A stretch of DNA of 64,000 bases from JAGQVA01 sp041391725 (GCA_041391725.1 JAWKNL010000020.1:54878-118877); one strand, 5' to 3'. Shown: positions 26,247 to 36,261, counted from the stretch's first letter. Made by a program: numbers and translations. The notes: generated by a model not told the origin, from the sequence alone.

Positions 26247-28231
26247 CAGGATAAAAGTTGATAAGCGATGAATGCGGCAATATAAGCCAGTATGGTCATA
26301 AATGCCATCTGTATCAACGGCCACTTCCAGCTTTTGGTTTCACGATACACAATGGCCATTGTGCTCATACATTGCATGGCAAAAGCATAAAACAGCATAA
26401 GCGAAATGCCCGAGGCAAGGGTATAGACGGCCTTTCCCGTTCGGGGATTCTGCTCTGAGCGCATCCGGTCAATCAGTGACGCATCTTCTTCAAAATCTTC
26501 TCCCACACTGTAAATAGTGGCCATTGATCCTACAAAAACTTCTCTTGCCGCAAAAGACGTAATCAGCGCTATGCCGATTTTCCAGTCATAACCCAGCGGG
26601 GCTATCACCGGTTCGATCCCTTTTCCCAGCAGACCGATCCAGGAGTTTTCAAGACGGGCCGTATTGACCTGTCGTTCATAGGTTTCCATTGCCACCGCAT
26701 CAGTTTCCACTGGCACAGGTACAGCCTCTACGGCCTTACGTACCCGGTAGCCGGGGCCATACGATGCCAGTACCCACAGGATAATGGAGATAGCCATAAT
26801 TACCTTTCCCGCTTCCCACACAAATAGTCTGATTTTCTCCCAAAGGGTAATCCATACGTTTTTCCAACGGGGCATCTTATAGTGCGGCAGTTCCAGTACC
26901 AGAAAGCTCTTCCTCTCCGATTTTACGATATAGCGAAAAACCACTGCGGCAGTAAGTGCAGCCAGAACTCCTACCAGATACAATCCCAGCAAAACCAGGC
27001 CCTTCACATTCATAATACCTCCGATGCGCTGGTCAGGCACAACCAGGGCAATCAGAAGGGTATATACCGGTAGCCGTGCCGAACAACTCATCAGCGGTGT
27101 AACCATAATGGTAATCAGCCGGTCTTTCCAGTGATCTATATTGCGCGTGGCCATAATTGCCGGAATGGCGCAGGCAACGCCTGATATCAACGGCACGACG
27201 CTTTTCCCATTCAACCCAAATGGCCGCATGATCTTATCCATAATAAACACCACCCGGGCCATATAACCCGTTTCTTCCAGCAATACGATAAACAGAAACA
27301 GAAGCGTGATCTGTGGCACAAATATCACCACGCCGCCAAGACCGGGCACAATCCCTTCTGCCAGCAGATCGGTAAGTACTCCCGCCGGTAGTACATCCTT
27401 GCACCACTGACTGAGCACGAGAAAAACCTCGTCAATCAGGTTCATGGGGATTTCGGCCAGCGAATAAATAGCCTGAAAAATCAAAAACAGAATTGCAAGG
27501 AAAATAGCATATCCGGCAATAGGGTGTACCACCAACTGATCGAGCCGGGAAGTGATTTTCCGGTTGAGACTGACCTGTGGCTTCGTTTTTACCACAAGTG
27601 GCAGCAATGTTCTGATCTTCAGGTAGCGCTCTTTGGTTTCGGCGACCTGTGCTGCATCATCGGCAGGAGAGGCCATCTGCGCAACGGGTGTCGCTATGAA
27701 GGCGGGATGTGAAGCCGGAATCTGGTATGCCGAAAGCAGTTGTTTCAACTCACTTATCCCTTCCCCTTTGCGGGCATTCACCGAAATCACAGGTGTACCC
27801 GAAAAAGCATCACTGAGTATGGCATTATCGATGGCAATCCCGTTTTTGGCAGCCATATCGATCATATTCAGCACCAGCACACAGGGTATATGGAGATCGT
27901 ATATCTGGGTAAATAAAAGAAGATTCCGCTCCAGGTTGGTAGAGTCAACCACGACGATGACAAGGTCGGGAAAATCAGGGTTTGAGGGATCTGTCAGAAG
28001 ATCAAAAACCACTCTTTCATCTTCTGAGCGGGGATACAGACTATAGGTTCCGGGGAGGTCAAGGACTGAAATTTTTTTCCCGTCCGGCAGTTTTAATGTT
28101 CCCGACTTTTTATCGACAGTAATACCGGGGTAGTTGCCTACCTGCTGGTTGAGCCCGGTGAGTTGATTGAAAACCGAACTTTTTCCAGAATTGGGATTGC
28201 CGACCAGCGCAATTTTCTCAATTTTATTCAC
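26246..28231 (-). CDS. feoB: Ferrous iron transporter FeoB
   Basis: The 661-residue product has the N-terminal G domain with G1 GNPNSGKS (residues 11-18), the switch region GNYPGITVD, G3 DLPG (58-61) and G4 NMID (about 122), then a linker helix bundle and the membrane domain with two Gate motifs. Core membrane sequences VPLISGVACAIPAIMATR and MVTPLMSCSARLPVY are conserved and carry the pore cysteines. FeoB moves Fe2+ across the inner membrane with GTP (or other NTP) hydrolysis. It sits between feoA (10-base gap) and a small Cys-rich protein gene in a feo operon. Confidence 0.96.
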   Translation of the reverse strand: MNKIEKIALVGNPNSGKSSVFNQLTGLNQQVGNYPGITVDKKSGTLKLPDGKKISVLDLPGTYSLYPRSEDERVVFDLLTDPSNPDFPDLVIVVVDSTNLERNLLLFTQIYDLHIPCVLVLNMIDMAAKNGIAIDNAILSDAFSGTPVISVNARKGEGISELKQLLSAYQIPASHPAFIATPVAQMASPADDAAQVAETKERYLKIRTLLPLVVKTKPQVSLNRKITSRLDQLVVHPIAGYAIFLAILFLIFQAIYSLAEIPMNLIDEVFLVLSQWCKDVLPAGVLTDLLAEGIVPGLGGVVIFVPQITLLFLFIVLLEETGYMARVVFIMDKIMRPFGLNGKSVVPLISGVACAIPAIMATRNIDHWKDRLITIMVTPLMSCSARLPVYTLLIALVVPDQRIGGIMNVKGLVLLGLYLVGVLAALTAAVVFRYIVKSERKSFLVLELPHYKMPRWKNVWITLWEKIRLFVWEAGKVIMAISIILWVLASYGPGYRVRKAVEAVPVPVETDAVAMETYERQVNTARLENSWIGLLGKGIEPVIAPLGYDWKIGIALITSFAAREVFVGSMATIYSVGEDFEEDASLIDRMRSEQNPRTGKAVYTLASGISLMLFYAFAMQCMSTMAIVYRETKSWKWPLIQMAFMTILAYIAAFIAYQLLS

Positions 28232-28241
28232 AGGCTTTGTC

Positions 28242-28475
28242 TCATTCCACCGGCGTAACCTGAATCATGGCAGCTTCGTCGAGGCGCAATGAAAGAATAT
28301 AGCCTTCTACATCAACAGCAATCGGATCGCCCAGTGGTGCGCGAAACAGCACCCGTATTTTCTTACCCGAAAAAAGACCCATATCGGTAAGCTTGGCAGT
28401 AAGGCTGTTTTGAACCACCGTGCTGATCTCAGCCATCTGATTGATTCTGTATTTATCCAAACGCTGCGTAATCAT
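28242..28475 (-). CDS. feoA: FeoA, SH3-like partner of FeoB
   Basis: A 77-residue FeoA protein with the expected LTDMGLFSGKKIRVLFRAP core and the C-terminal YILSLRLDEAAMIQV strand (the ALRxxEAxxI pattern). FeoA is a small SH3-fold protein needed for full FeoB activity. It is the first gene of the operon, with a TAnnTTTG element just upstream. Separate FeoA and FeoB, rather than the fused form of many Bacteroidota, is worth noting. Confidence 0.93.
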   Translation of the reverse strand: MITQRLDKYRINQMAEISTVVQNSLTAKLTDMGLFSGKKIRVLFRAPLGDPIAVDVEGYILSLRLDEAAMIQVTPVE

Positions 28476-28501
28476 AGGATTAGACCAGTTAAGTACAGGG
28501 A

Positions 28502-28509
28502 CAAATTTA
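28502..28509 (-). promoter_or_regulatory. Bacteroidota-type -7 element for the feo operon
   Basis: On the minus strand TAAATTTG matches TAnnTTTG and lies 26 bases before the feoA ATG. No clear Fur-like box is visible around it, and the -33 TTTG is poor. Confidence 0.45.
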
Positions 28510-28645
28510 GAAAGATTCTAAATAAGAAAACAGAACAATAATAAAAGTTGGCAGTGATTTTTTTGACTACATCGCCAAATATGCCCGAAACAAGCAATTG
28601 CTGCAAATAAAGAATATGACTTTTGTCATTTTACCCTCAACTATT

Positions 28646-29545
28646 TCATATCTTATCTACATACCCGATACTTACACCGATGCTCCGGATCGGATCGGGC
28701 GACTGATCCTGCTCTACCATACAGTAATCCACACCGTATTTTTCGGCAGCAGCAAGCACGCCACTGATATTCACTTCCCCGTTTCCGAGTTCTTTAAATG
28801 CATCTTTGGGAACCTGAGATTCATCGTACTGCACAGGTGTTCCGGTGAGTTTATCTTTGAGGTGAATAAGCGACAGTCTGTTTTGAAGTTTGTCCATCAG
28901 TACAACCGGCTCCACGCCTCCCAGGCTTGCCCAGAATACATCCAGTTCGAACTTAACCAGTTGCGGGTCAAACTTTTCCACAAGTATATCAAACCCTGTC
29001 GCGCCTTCCATCGGCTCAAATTCGAAGGCGTGGTTGTGATAACATAGCTGAATACCCGCCTGCCGGCATTGCTCTCCGGCAATATTCAGTTTGTCGGCAA
29101 TCGCTCTGTAGTCGTCAAGCCTGGTGCGCTCACCTTTCATCATATAGCCAAATACAAGATGGGAAAGCCCATGTGAATGCGCCTCTTCTACCACGCTTTC
29201 AAAAGTAATGCCCGGGTCTTCCATTCCCCTGAGATCCCAGCGCCCGGTAATCACCGACCAGTCGATAAAGGAACTTTTTATTACCAGTCCGAGGTCATCG
29301 GCAATGGGTTTGAGCGTCGATAGTTGCGCCCCACCGGTTTCTACCTGATAATATCCCAGGTCTTTAATGGCTTTGAGCGTACCTTCGGGATCGGCTGCGA
29401 TCAGGTCGCGCACGGTGTAAAGCTGGAGGCCGAGCGTTTTGCGGTAAGGGCTTTCGGCGGGAATCGTACAGCCGGGCAATAAAGCCTGGAGGGCGATACC
29501 GGCACCTGTGGCAGCAGAAAGCTGGAGGAAATTTCGGCGAATCAT
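28646..29545 (-). CDS. Sugar phosphate isomerase/epimerase-like lipoprotein (xylose isomerase-like TIM barrel)
   Basis: The 299-residue product starts MIRRNFLQLSAATGAG, an export signal, with a lipobox-like LLPGC at Cys26. The mature part is an AP endonuclease 2/xylose isomerase-like TIM barrel: GLQLYTVRDLI, CYHNHAFEFEP, VKFELDVFWASLGG, SLIHLKD and GNGEVNISGVL. Metal ligands (Glu, Asp, His, Glu) are placed as in this family, which includes sugar epimerases and 3-dehydroshikimate-type enzymes. The substrate is unknown. The ATG at 29545 is used because the sequence before it does not belong to the signal peptide. Confidence 0.85.
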   Translation of the reverse strand: MIRRNFLQLSAATGAGIALQALLPGCTIPAESPYRKTLGLQLYTVRDLIAADPEGTLKAIKDLGYYQVETGGAQLSTLKPIADDLGLVIKSSFIDWSVITGRWDLRGMEDPGITFESVVEEAHSHGLSHLVFGYMMKGERTRLDDYRAIADKLNIAGEQCRQAGIQLCYHNHAFEFEPMEGATGFDILVEKFDPQLVKFELDVFWASLGGVEPVVLMDKLQNRLSLIHLKDKLTGTPVQYDESQVPKDAFKELGNGEVNISGVLAAAEKYGVDYCMVEQDQSPDPIRSIGVSIGYVDKI

Positions 29546-29637
29546 AGCGGTAGTAGTTACTGAAAAGATTTTCTCTCCCCAATAATACAAATTTCCCCGA
29601 GATATAAAAGTAGGGCCCGCAAGTGCGGCAACCAACC

Positions 29638-30795
29638 TTACTGATTAATCGCTTTTCCTTCTTCCAGTGTCTTTATCATCGATTCAAGCGAATTTTTGTT
29701 CAGATCGTCAGGTGCCTGTGTCAGGGCAGTTTTGGCGTGTTTGAGCGCTTTTTTCAGATCTCCCACCGCCGAATATCCTCTGGTCAAGCCTACATGCACC
29801 GGCCATGTGTCGCCGTTCTTTTTATAATTCTGCTCAAAAACTGCCAGTGCTTCCTCATATTTTTTCTGAGCGATCAGTTGACGCCCGTAGCCGTGAAGTT
29901 CAATGACCGTCGCATTGGCAAGTCCGGCCTGCATGGCAGCGTCGGCATCGGCTGTATTGCCTTTCAGCCGGAGAAGTTCTGCTTTGGTAGAAAGTGCGGC
30001 AAAGGTAGAAACCCCACCCAGACGGGGATCGGTAGCGCTGTTGATCCAGTTGAGCGCCTCATCGAGATTTACCTGATTGTTGAGACACCAGCGGGCAGCG
30101 GCCTGAAGGCTTGGCGGGTCAAAACCCAGTGCACCACTCATTTGCTGCTGAACCGAAGCCAGGGTAGTGGCTTTCAGATCAACGCCAACGGTAAAAGGTA
30201 TCCGCCAGCGTTCCCATTCGAGTGCGACCACCACACTGTGATCAGTCTGGTCGGAGAATGTGTATTCCAGCCACTCACGGCTTTGCGGCTGGTCTTTTTG
30301 CTGCCTGACAGTGACATGCAGCACATCTGCTTCAGGTTTGTAAAAATAACTGCCCCATGCCGCTGTGTTTTTGGAAAAAATCAGGGTGCATGAATCGGGA
30401 TACAACGCAATGAAAAAGCCATATTTCCCGGCAGCCAGTTTTTTGCCTTCTATGGTTACGTCAGTTGAAAAGGAGATGGTCGTATTTTCATTTGCACCGG
30501 CACGCCAGGGGGATGCTCCGTTGGAACCGAATCCCAGTACTGAATATCCGTAATAAGCGACCGGAGTTCCCCAGATTTTTCCTTCCCTTCCTTTCACACC
30601 GGGGGCGTTCCAGTGAATTTCAATATCTGTAACTCCTACACGTCTTCCTGCCCAGCTTTTATGGTTGACACCACCATCGGGCAGAGAAAGTGCCTGCCCA
30701 CTGAGATCAGAAACCCAAAACACAGTCAGGCACACAGACAGCGCCAAAATCCGGATCACAAAGCGAAAGATTTGAGTAGCCATAAATGAATACAT
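29638..30795 (-). CDS. DUF2911 domain protein with C-terminal TPRs
   Basis: The 385-residue product has a signal peptide (to about LSGQ), a DUF2911 domain (residues about 50-190: GVTDIEIHWNAPGVKGREGK, ASPWRAGANENTTISF, AAGKYGFFIALYPDSC, AAWGSYFYKPEADVLHV) and three or four tetratricopeptide repeats (KYEEALAVFEQNYKKNGD, GDLKKALKHAKTALTQAPDD). The domain order is usual in Bacteroidota. No activity is assigned to DUF2911; the TPRs suggest a protein partner. It is divergent from the sialidase-like gene. Confidence 0.85.
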   Translation of the reverse strand: MYSFMATQIFRFVIRILALSVCLTVFWVSDLSGQALSLPDGGVNHKSWAGRRVGVTDIEIHWNAPGVKGREGKIWGTPVAYYGYSVLGFGSNGASPWRAGANENTTISFSTDVTIEGKKLAAGKYGFFIALYPDSCTLIFSKNTAAWGSYFYKPEADVLHVTVRQQKDQPQSREWLEYTFSDQTDHSVVVALEWERWRIPFTVGVDLKATTLASVQQQMSGALGFDPPSLQAAARWCLNNQVNLDEALNWINSATDPRLGGVSTFAALSTKAELLRLKGNTADADAAMQAGLANATVIELHGYGRQLIAQKKYEEALAVFEQNYKKNGDTWPVHVGLTRGYSAVGDLKKALKHAKTALTQAPDDLNKNSLESMIKTLEEGKAINQ

Positions 30796-30891
30796 TAGTT
30801 ATTGGTGATAATCCCGGCTGAATATAGGAAATATAGATATGGAGTTGATTTTTTATGGCGAATTCAGCAATATGCGCAGCTACTGACCCGT

Positions 30892-32166
30892 ATGAAAAAC
30901 TATTTCCTCCCCCTCTTTCTCCTTGCGTTTTGCCTTCAGGGCATCGCACAGGATGCAGATTTTATCAGAACCGACATTTTCCCATTTCAGCCGCAGCATG
31001 TACACGGCGCTACCCTCGCCGAACTTCCCAACGGGGATATTCTCGTAGCATGGTTTCAGGGGTCGGGCGAAAGACAGGCCGATGATGTGGCGATTATGGG
31101 AGCCAGGAAGGACAAAAAATCAGGCAAATGGTCGCCACCTTTTCAGATGGCGGATGTGCCCGATTTCCCTGACATCAACCCGGTACTGTTTCTCGACCCG
31201 CAAAAACAACTCTGGCTGGTATGGTACACCGTACTGGCCAATCAATGGGAAACCTCCCTCCTGAAATACCGGATCAGCGACAACTATCTCAAGCCGGGGC
31301 CCCCGGTATGGAAGTGGCAGGAAGTCATCCACATGAAGCCCGGAGGCAAGACCGAACAGGGTATTACCCCTGACGATCCCTTTGCTCTCGCTGTAAGGGA
31401 GAAGTTTGAAGAATATGGAAAAACCATTGAAGCTACCGGTGGTTTTTCTACAATGGGAGAAGCAGACTCACAGGCCGCAAGAGAACGATTTCACCAACGC
31501 GTAACCGAGCTCAATGATCTGGCCGAAGGAAAAGACTGGATAGCCAAAGGCAAAGGTTACCCCCGGTTCCGGAGACTGGGCTGGCAGACGCGCAACAAAC
31601 CGCTGTTTCTGGCGGACGGAAAAATGATTCTTCCGCTATACTCCGACGGGTTTGATTTTTCCATTATGGCCATGACAGAGAATCTGGGGAAAACCTGGAC
31701 CTTCAGCGAACCGCTGGTCGGGCTGGGGCCGGTGCAGCCGGCATTGCTCGAAAAAAAAGACGGCACAATCGTCGCACTCATGCGCGACAACGGACCGCCG
31801 CCCCAGCGGCTGATGTGGAGTCAGTCAACAGACAGCGGATTGCACTGGTCTCCGGTTACCGATACAGAAATCCACAATCCGGGTTCTGCCGCAGATGCAG
31901 TAAAACTTCGCGACGGAAGATGGTTGCTCGTGCACAACGACACGGAAGATGGACGGCATTCGCTGGCGGTATCGGTTTCAACCGACGAAGGCACGACCTG
32001 GCGCCTTCTCACACATCTGGAAACCGATCCGTCAGCCCGTTCCCATTATCCGGCAATCATTGAAGGGCATGACGGCAGGATTCATATTGTGTATAGTTTT
32101 CATAAAAAAGACAGCGAGGGTAAAGAATTAAAATTGATACGGTATGCAGCGTGGAAGGTGAAATGA
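30892..32166 (+). CDS. Exported sialidase-fold (BNR-repeat) protein
   Basis: The 424-residue product starts MKNYFLPLFLLAFCLQGIAQ, a signal peptide; a longer in-frame start is ignored because it would bury that signal. The mature protein is a BNR-type six-bladed propeller: Asp-box-like repeats (TENLGKTWTFSEPL, STDSGLHWSPVT, STDEGTTWRLLT) and strands PNGDILVAWFQG and DGTIVALMRDNG. It matches the BNR_2/sialidase superfamily common in Bacteroidota glycan loci. True sialidase activity needs an Arg triad that I cannot confirm here, so it may be another glycoside hydrolase or lyase. Confidence 0.8.
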   Translation: MKNYFLPLFLLAFCLQGIAQDADFIRTDIFPFQPQHVHGATLAELPNGDILVAWFQGSGERQADDVAIMGARKDKKSGKWSPPFQMADVPDFPDINPVLFLDPQKQLWLVWYTVLANQWETSLLKYRISDNYLKPGPPVWKWQEVIHMKPGGKTEQGITPDDPFALAVREKFEEYGKTIEATGGFSTMGEADSQAARERFHQRVTELNDLAEGKDWIAKGKGYPRFRRLGWQTRNKPLFLADGKMILPLYSDGFDFSIMAMTENLGKTWTFSEPLVGLGPVQPALLEKKDGTIVALMRDNGPPPQRLMWSQSTDSGLHWSPVTDTEIHNPGSAADAVKLRDGRWLLVHNDTEDGRHSLAVSVSTDEGTTWRLLTHLETDPSARSHYPAIIEGHDGRIHIVYSFHKKDSEGKELKLIRYAAWKVK

Positions 32167-32211
32167 AGATTAATTCCTATCTTTCACATAGATTTAATAC
32201 TCCCTGTAACT

Positions 32212-32781
32212 ATGCCCCCCTTTGAACCATTCCCTGTACTGGAGACACCCCGGATGATCCTGCGCCGGATTGTGCCCGATGATACCTACGAAATGTATGT
32301 TCTGCGCTCCGACGAGCGGGTCATGAAATATATTGACCGTCCCAGAAGCAAAAGCCAGGAGGATGCCGCAGCTATGATTCAGTCTATCGAATCCTCTATC
32401 CTCAATGGCGAACTGATTGCCTGGGCCATGTGCCTGCGTGACGACCCGCGCATGATCGGGAATATCGGTTACTGGCGTATGCAGTTGCACAATTTTCGCG
32501 CAGAGATTGGATATATGCTCCACCCCGATTTTCACCGGCAGGGACTTACCTCCGAAGCCATAAAAGCAGTGGTTGAATTTGGGTTTGAGAACATGAACCT
32601 CCACTCTATTGAGGCAGACATCAATCCGGGAAATACCGCATCCGCCCGGATTCTGGAAAAACACCAGTTTGTACGGGAGGCTTATTACAGAGAAAATTTT
32701 TTCTTCGAGGGTACATTTCTGGATACTGCGGTGTACTCGCTGCTGCGAAGTGAATATCGCCAAAATACCGCATCTGAGTGA
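32212..32781 (+). CDS. GNAT N-acetyltransferase (RimJ/RimL type)
   Basis: The 189-residue product has the RimJ/RimL-like layout: ETPRMILRRIVPDDTYEMY at the N-terminus, the central GNIGYWRM, and motif A (GYMLHPDFHRQGLTSEAI) which binds the acetyl-CoA pyrophosphate, then EADINPGNTASARILEKHQF. Targets may be a ribosomal protein N-terminus or a small amine. It stands alone, 45 bases behind the sialidase-like gene, with an inverted repeat after it. Confidence 0.88.
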   Translation: MPPFEPFPVLETPRMILRRIVPDDTYEMYVLRSDERVMKYIDRPRSKSQEDAAAMIQSIESSILNGELIAWAMCLRDDPRMIGNIGYWRMQLHNFRAEIGYMLHPDFHRQGLTSEAIKAVVEFGFENMNLHSIEADINPGNTASARILEKHQFVREAYYRENFFFEGTFLDTAVYSLLRSEYRQNTASE

Positions 32782-32793
32782 TGGATTCAGGTG

Positions 32794-32821
32794 ATTCCGG
32801 TGGGCAATTTTACCCCGGAAT
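32794..32821 (+). terminator. Inverted repeat after the GNAT gene
   Basis: ATTCCGG and CCGGAAT flank a loop with GGG and CCC that could extend the stem. There is no U tract afterwards, so it is only a weak terminator candidate. Confidence 0.35.
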
Positions 32822-32842
32822 ACATTCTAAATCCTTATTGCC

Positions 32843-34588
32843 ATGAATGATCGGTTTATTTTTATCATCGCTTTCTTATTTTCTTTTTCCTCCCTTAATG
32901 CCCAGCATCAGTGGGCACGCCAGTCTGCGGGTCAGGGTGTCGATTCACGCGATATCGCAACTGATCTCCGGGGAAATGTTTATGCCTTTGGCGATTTTAC
33001 GGGTACTGTCATGTGGGGTACCCATACCCTCGTTCAGGATAATACCGTCAACACCGAAGGCCCCTCATTCCTCACCAGATACGATACAGATGGCAATGCG
33101 GTCTGGGTCAGGGGAATTAAAGGAAAAAGCTCCAATAACGGCAATGCTGTGGCAACTGATGCCGCCGGCAATGTGTATGTCTGTGGTGAATACGACCAGA
33201 CCAACAGTTTCTCAAATCTGGATTTTGGAAATGGCATTACCCTCGACGGTAATCCTTCTTCCAGTTTATTCCTCGCCAAAGCAGATTCCTTCGGAACCTT
33301 CCACTGGGCAGAACGAATCCTCGCTACCGATGCTCCAGGCTCACAGCGCATTACAGCAAAGGATATTCTCGTGAGCGGAGCAGACATTTATATTACCGGA
33401 GAGGTGCTTCAGGCCGTCACGGTGGGAGGCAATTCATACAACACCACCAACGGAGACAAAGCGCAGCTTTTTATTGCCAAATACGATACATCTGGCAATT
33501 TTCAGTGGTTTAAGCATACCAACAGGGTAGGGGATTTCGGTACAGCCGGAGGGTCCTGTATTTATGCCGGGAAAAACGGAAATATCTATGTTACTGGCAC
33601 ACACAATAAGTTTTCCGTAACCTGGGACAGCGATACCTTTGGTGTTTATCCGCAGACTTCCAATGCGCACCTGTTTATCGGGTGTTTTGATTCGGATGGA
33701 AATATGCTTTGGCACCGGTGGGCAGCTACTTCGAGCAACGGGGCACAGCAGCCACATCCTTCTGGTGTGGACAGCGATGGGAATATTACCACAACCATCA
33801 GGGTAATGGGCAGTACAGTGCTCGCCGACACCACATTTTTTGAAACCGGAACCGAGCGTTTCCTGCTCAGACTTGATGCTCAGGGAAACCGGGTGTTTCT
33901 GAAACCCATGTACACATTCTCGGGGTTTTCGGGGCCGGTAACACAGATTCATGCGCTTTACACCCAGGGAGACGGTATAACGTTTGTAACCGGGGCACAC
34001 GTACTCAACCCCATCATTATCGGAAATGATACGCTCCCGGCAGATCCCGGAGGTATAAGCCAGTGGAATTTCTTCGCAGCCTATGACAACCAGGGCAATC
34101 CTATAGACGCCAGATTATGGGCAGATGAATACCTTGCTTCTTTCAATGAGTTTGAAATTGCGGGAATTTGCGGTGACCCGCAGGGGAATGTTTTTGTAAC
34201 AGGTAAAATGGAGGGTGCTGCCAAAATCGGAAACGATACCCTGGATCAGATGTTTAATATGTTTCTGGTGAAAACCCGTCCCGATGGATTCTTCAATCTG
34301 AGCACAGATATTTACGACGAACTAACCCCCGGCCGGTCGTTTCGGATATTCCCCAATCCGGCGGCTGAGTCTGTATGGCTGGAGTACGAACCACAAAAAG
34401 CTGAGAGTATTCAGATCAGGATGGAAAACCTTCAGGGGCAGATCATCTGGCGGGAAGAAAAATTATTTTCACCCGGAGCGATCAGACAGCAGATTACGTT
34501 GCCGATGATTTCCTCAGGCATTTATATTGTCCGGTTTCAGCATGGAAATACCGTTTTGGGAGTAGAAAAAATTATTATCAGCAGGTAA
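32843..34588 (+). CDS. SBBP-repeat propeller protein with T9SS sorting domain
   Basis: The 581-residue product has a signal peptide (to about SLNAQ) and repeated SBBP-type units of the pattern DxxGNVYVxGxF and FLTRYDTDGNAVWVRGIKG (quoted in part), followed by units such as LFIAKYDTSGNFQWFKH and LFIGCFDSDGNMLWHRW. These build a beta-propeller found in many secreted Bacteroidota proteins. The C-terminus (FRIFPNPAAESVWLEYE to IYIVRFQHGNTVLG) is a type A sorting domain. It is probably a surface protein of unknown ligand. No operon partner is evident. Confidence 0.87.
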   Translation: MNDRFIFIIAFLFSFSSLNAQHQWARQSAGQGVDSRDIATDLRGNVYAFGDFTGTVMWGTHTLVQDNTVNTEGPSFLTRYDTDGNAVWVRGIKGKSSNNGNAVATDAAGNVYVCGEYDQTNSFSNLDFGNGITLDGNPSSSLFLAKADSFGTFHWAERILATDAPGSQRITAKDILVSGADIYITGEVLQAVTVGGNSYNTTNGDKAQLFIAKYDTSGNFQWFKHTNRVGDFGTAGGSCIYAGKNGNIYVTGTHNKFSVTWDSDTFGVYPQTSNAHLFIGCFDSDGNMLWHRWAATSSNGAQQPHPSGVDSDGNITTTIRVMGSTVLADTTFFETGTERFLLRLDAQGNRVFLKPMYTFSGFSGPVTQIHALYTQGDGITFVTGAHVLNPIIIGNDTLPADPGGISQWNFFAAYDNQGNPIDARLWADEYLASFNEFEIAGICGDPQGNVFVTGKMEGAAKIGNDTLDQMFNMFLVKTRPDGFFNLSTDIYDELTPGRSFRIFPNPAAESVWLEYEPQKAESIQIRMENLQGQIIWREEKLFSPGAIRQQITLPMISSGIYIVRFQHGNTVLGVEKIIISR

Positions 34589-34725
34589 GGAGAACACATT
34601 CTCTTCGATAACCTTTATAAGAATTTTAGTGTGGTCATTAGTTTTTCCCGCAAATATTCCTAACTTAAAAATGCGAAGTTCTGCCCGTATGTTCTCTTCA
34701 TGAACACCTTTAACCTTACCCCGAG

Positions 34726-36075
34726 ATGTCAGACCACTACATTGCGATTTTTGGCGGTGCAGTCTCCGGATCGGAGGCCGCATGGCAATTTGCCCAGAAA
34801 GGAATTCGCGTTGCCGTATTTGATCAGAATCCGCTTCCCTACGGAAAAATTGAAGATGGACTCCCCAAATGGCACGTAAAGCTCCGCGACAAAGAGGAGG
34901 AAAAAATTAACGAAAAACTCTCCCACCCCCTGGTACAGTTTATTCCCAATGTTCAGCTTGGGAAAAATGTTGATTTTCAGGAAGTGGTCCGGGAATGGGG
35001 TTTTAGTGCCGTACTCCTCGCCAATGGCGCCTGGCGCGACCGTCCGCTTCCGATTGAAGGGGCTGATGATTTTGAGGGCAAAGGACTGTATTACCAGAAC
35101 CCCTTTATCTATTGGTACAACCACTATCACGAGCCCAATTTTTCCGGTCAGCATTTTGATACCCCCGACAACGCCATCATCATCGGAGGAGGGCTTGCCT
35201 CTCTGGATGTGGCCAAGGTACTGATGTTTGAAAATGTACAGCGCGCCTTAAAAGCCCGCGGGCATGAAGTTGATCTTTTTACCCTTGACCGCAGCATTGC
35301 CAAAGTGCTGGAAGACCTGAACCTTACCCTTGATGACCTCGGGGTGAAAGGCTGTACACTTTATTATCGCCGCAGGGCGATGGATATGCCGCTTTCTTCC
35401 AGCCCTACCGATACACCCGAGCAGGTTGCCAAAGCACAGATCACCAACGAAAAAATATTTAATAATTACCAGTCCAAATACCTGTTCAACTTCGAGCCGC
35501 TGCACGTACCTGTGGACAAAATTGTCGAAAACGGGCAGATGGCAGGTCTGATTTTCCGCCGCACCGAAATGCAAAACGGCAGACTGAAAGAAGTTGCGGG
35601 AAGTGACTATGAAGTGCGTTCGCCGTTGGTGATTTCGTCGATAGGCAGTCTGCCTTCACCTATTCCCGGCGTTCCGATGGATGGCACGATATACGAAATC
35701 ACAGAGCAGACCTGTTGCCGGGTCAAGGGGTTTAATACGGTTTTTGCACTCGGCAATGCCGTTACCGGGAGGGGCAATATCATCGAGTCGGCCCGCCACG
35801 GGAGGCAGGTTTCACAGGCGATCATCGGGCAGATGGAGCAGGGAAGGGAAAAAGACATCGAGACAGGATTCAGAAACCGCGAAGACGTGGTCGCCGGACA
35901 GGTAAACCAAATCCTCGATTTTCTGCCAGAAGAACTGACGCCGGAAGCAATGACGAAAGTCAATCATAAAATCAGCCATTTGCAGCAGGCCGCAGGTTAT
36001 GGCGGCAACTTTATGGAATGGGTAGAAAAACAGTTACCCGTCAGGCTGGAAGATATGATTGGTGTGAAACATTGA
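34726..36075 (+). CDS. FAD-dependent oxidoreductase (ferredoxin-NADP reductase/glutamate synthase small-subunit type)
   Basis: A 449-residue cytoplasmic flavoprotein with two dinucleotide folds: IAIFGGAVSGSEAAW (residues about 6-20, FAD) and AIIIGGGLASLDVAKV (about 148-163, NADPH). Other family sequence is NPLPYGKIEDGLPKWH, ANGAWRDRPLPIEG and ALGNAVTGRGNIIESARHG. The domain order is that of adrenodoxin-reductase-like and glutamate-synthase-beta-like enzymes, which pass electrons from NADPH to a partner such as ferredoxin. No ferredoxin gene lies beside it, so the acceptor is open. Confidence 0.87.
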   Translation: MSDHYIAIFGGAVSGSEAAWQFAQKGIRVAVFDQNPLPYGKIEDGLPKWHVKLRDKEEEKINEKLSHPLVQFIPNVQLGKNVDFQEVVREWGFSAVLLANGAWRDRPLPIEGADDFEGKGLYYQNPFIYWYNHYHEPNFSGQHFDTPDNAIIIGGGLASLDVAKVLMFENVQRALKARGHEVDLFTLDRSIAKVLEDLNLTLDDLGVKGCTLYYRRRAMDMPLSSSPTDTPEQVAKAQITNEKIFNNYQSKYLFNFEPLHVPVDKIVENGQMAGLIFRRTEMQNGRLKEVAGSDYEVRSPLVISSIGSLPSPIPGVPMDGTIYEITEQTCCRVKGFNTVFALGNAVTGRGNIIESARHGRQVSQAIIGQMEQGREKDIETGFRNREDVVAGQVNQILDFLPEELTPEAMTKVNHKISHLQQAAGYGGNFMEWVEKQLPVRLEDMIGVKH

Positions 36076-36261
36076 GGCGGATTTTATTGTGTGAGTCCAT
36101 TCAGAATCAGGTATTGAATGCGAAATCCCTCAGGGGCAGGTTATTTACGGTCTGAACGATGCGCGCTATCTACGTGCAGAAGGACGCAGAGGAGAAGTTG
36201 CGGAGTAAGAAGATATTTAGGGGATATACGCATGGCTTGATAAGTCGGACGGTGATTTTTG

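Noticed and set aside
32194..32763. Open frame of equal length opposite the GNAT gene
   Set aside because: The + strand shows the acetyl-CoA motif and family ends; the opposite product has none.
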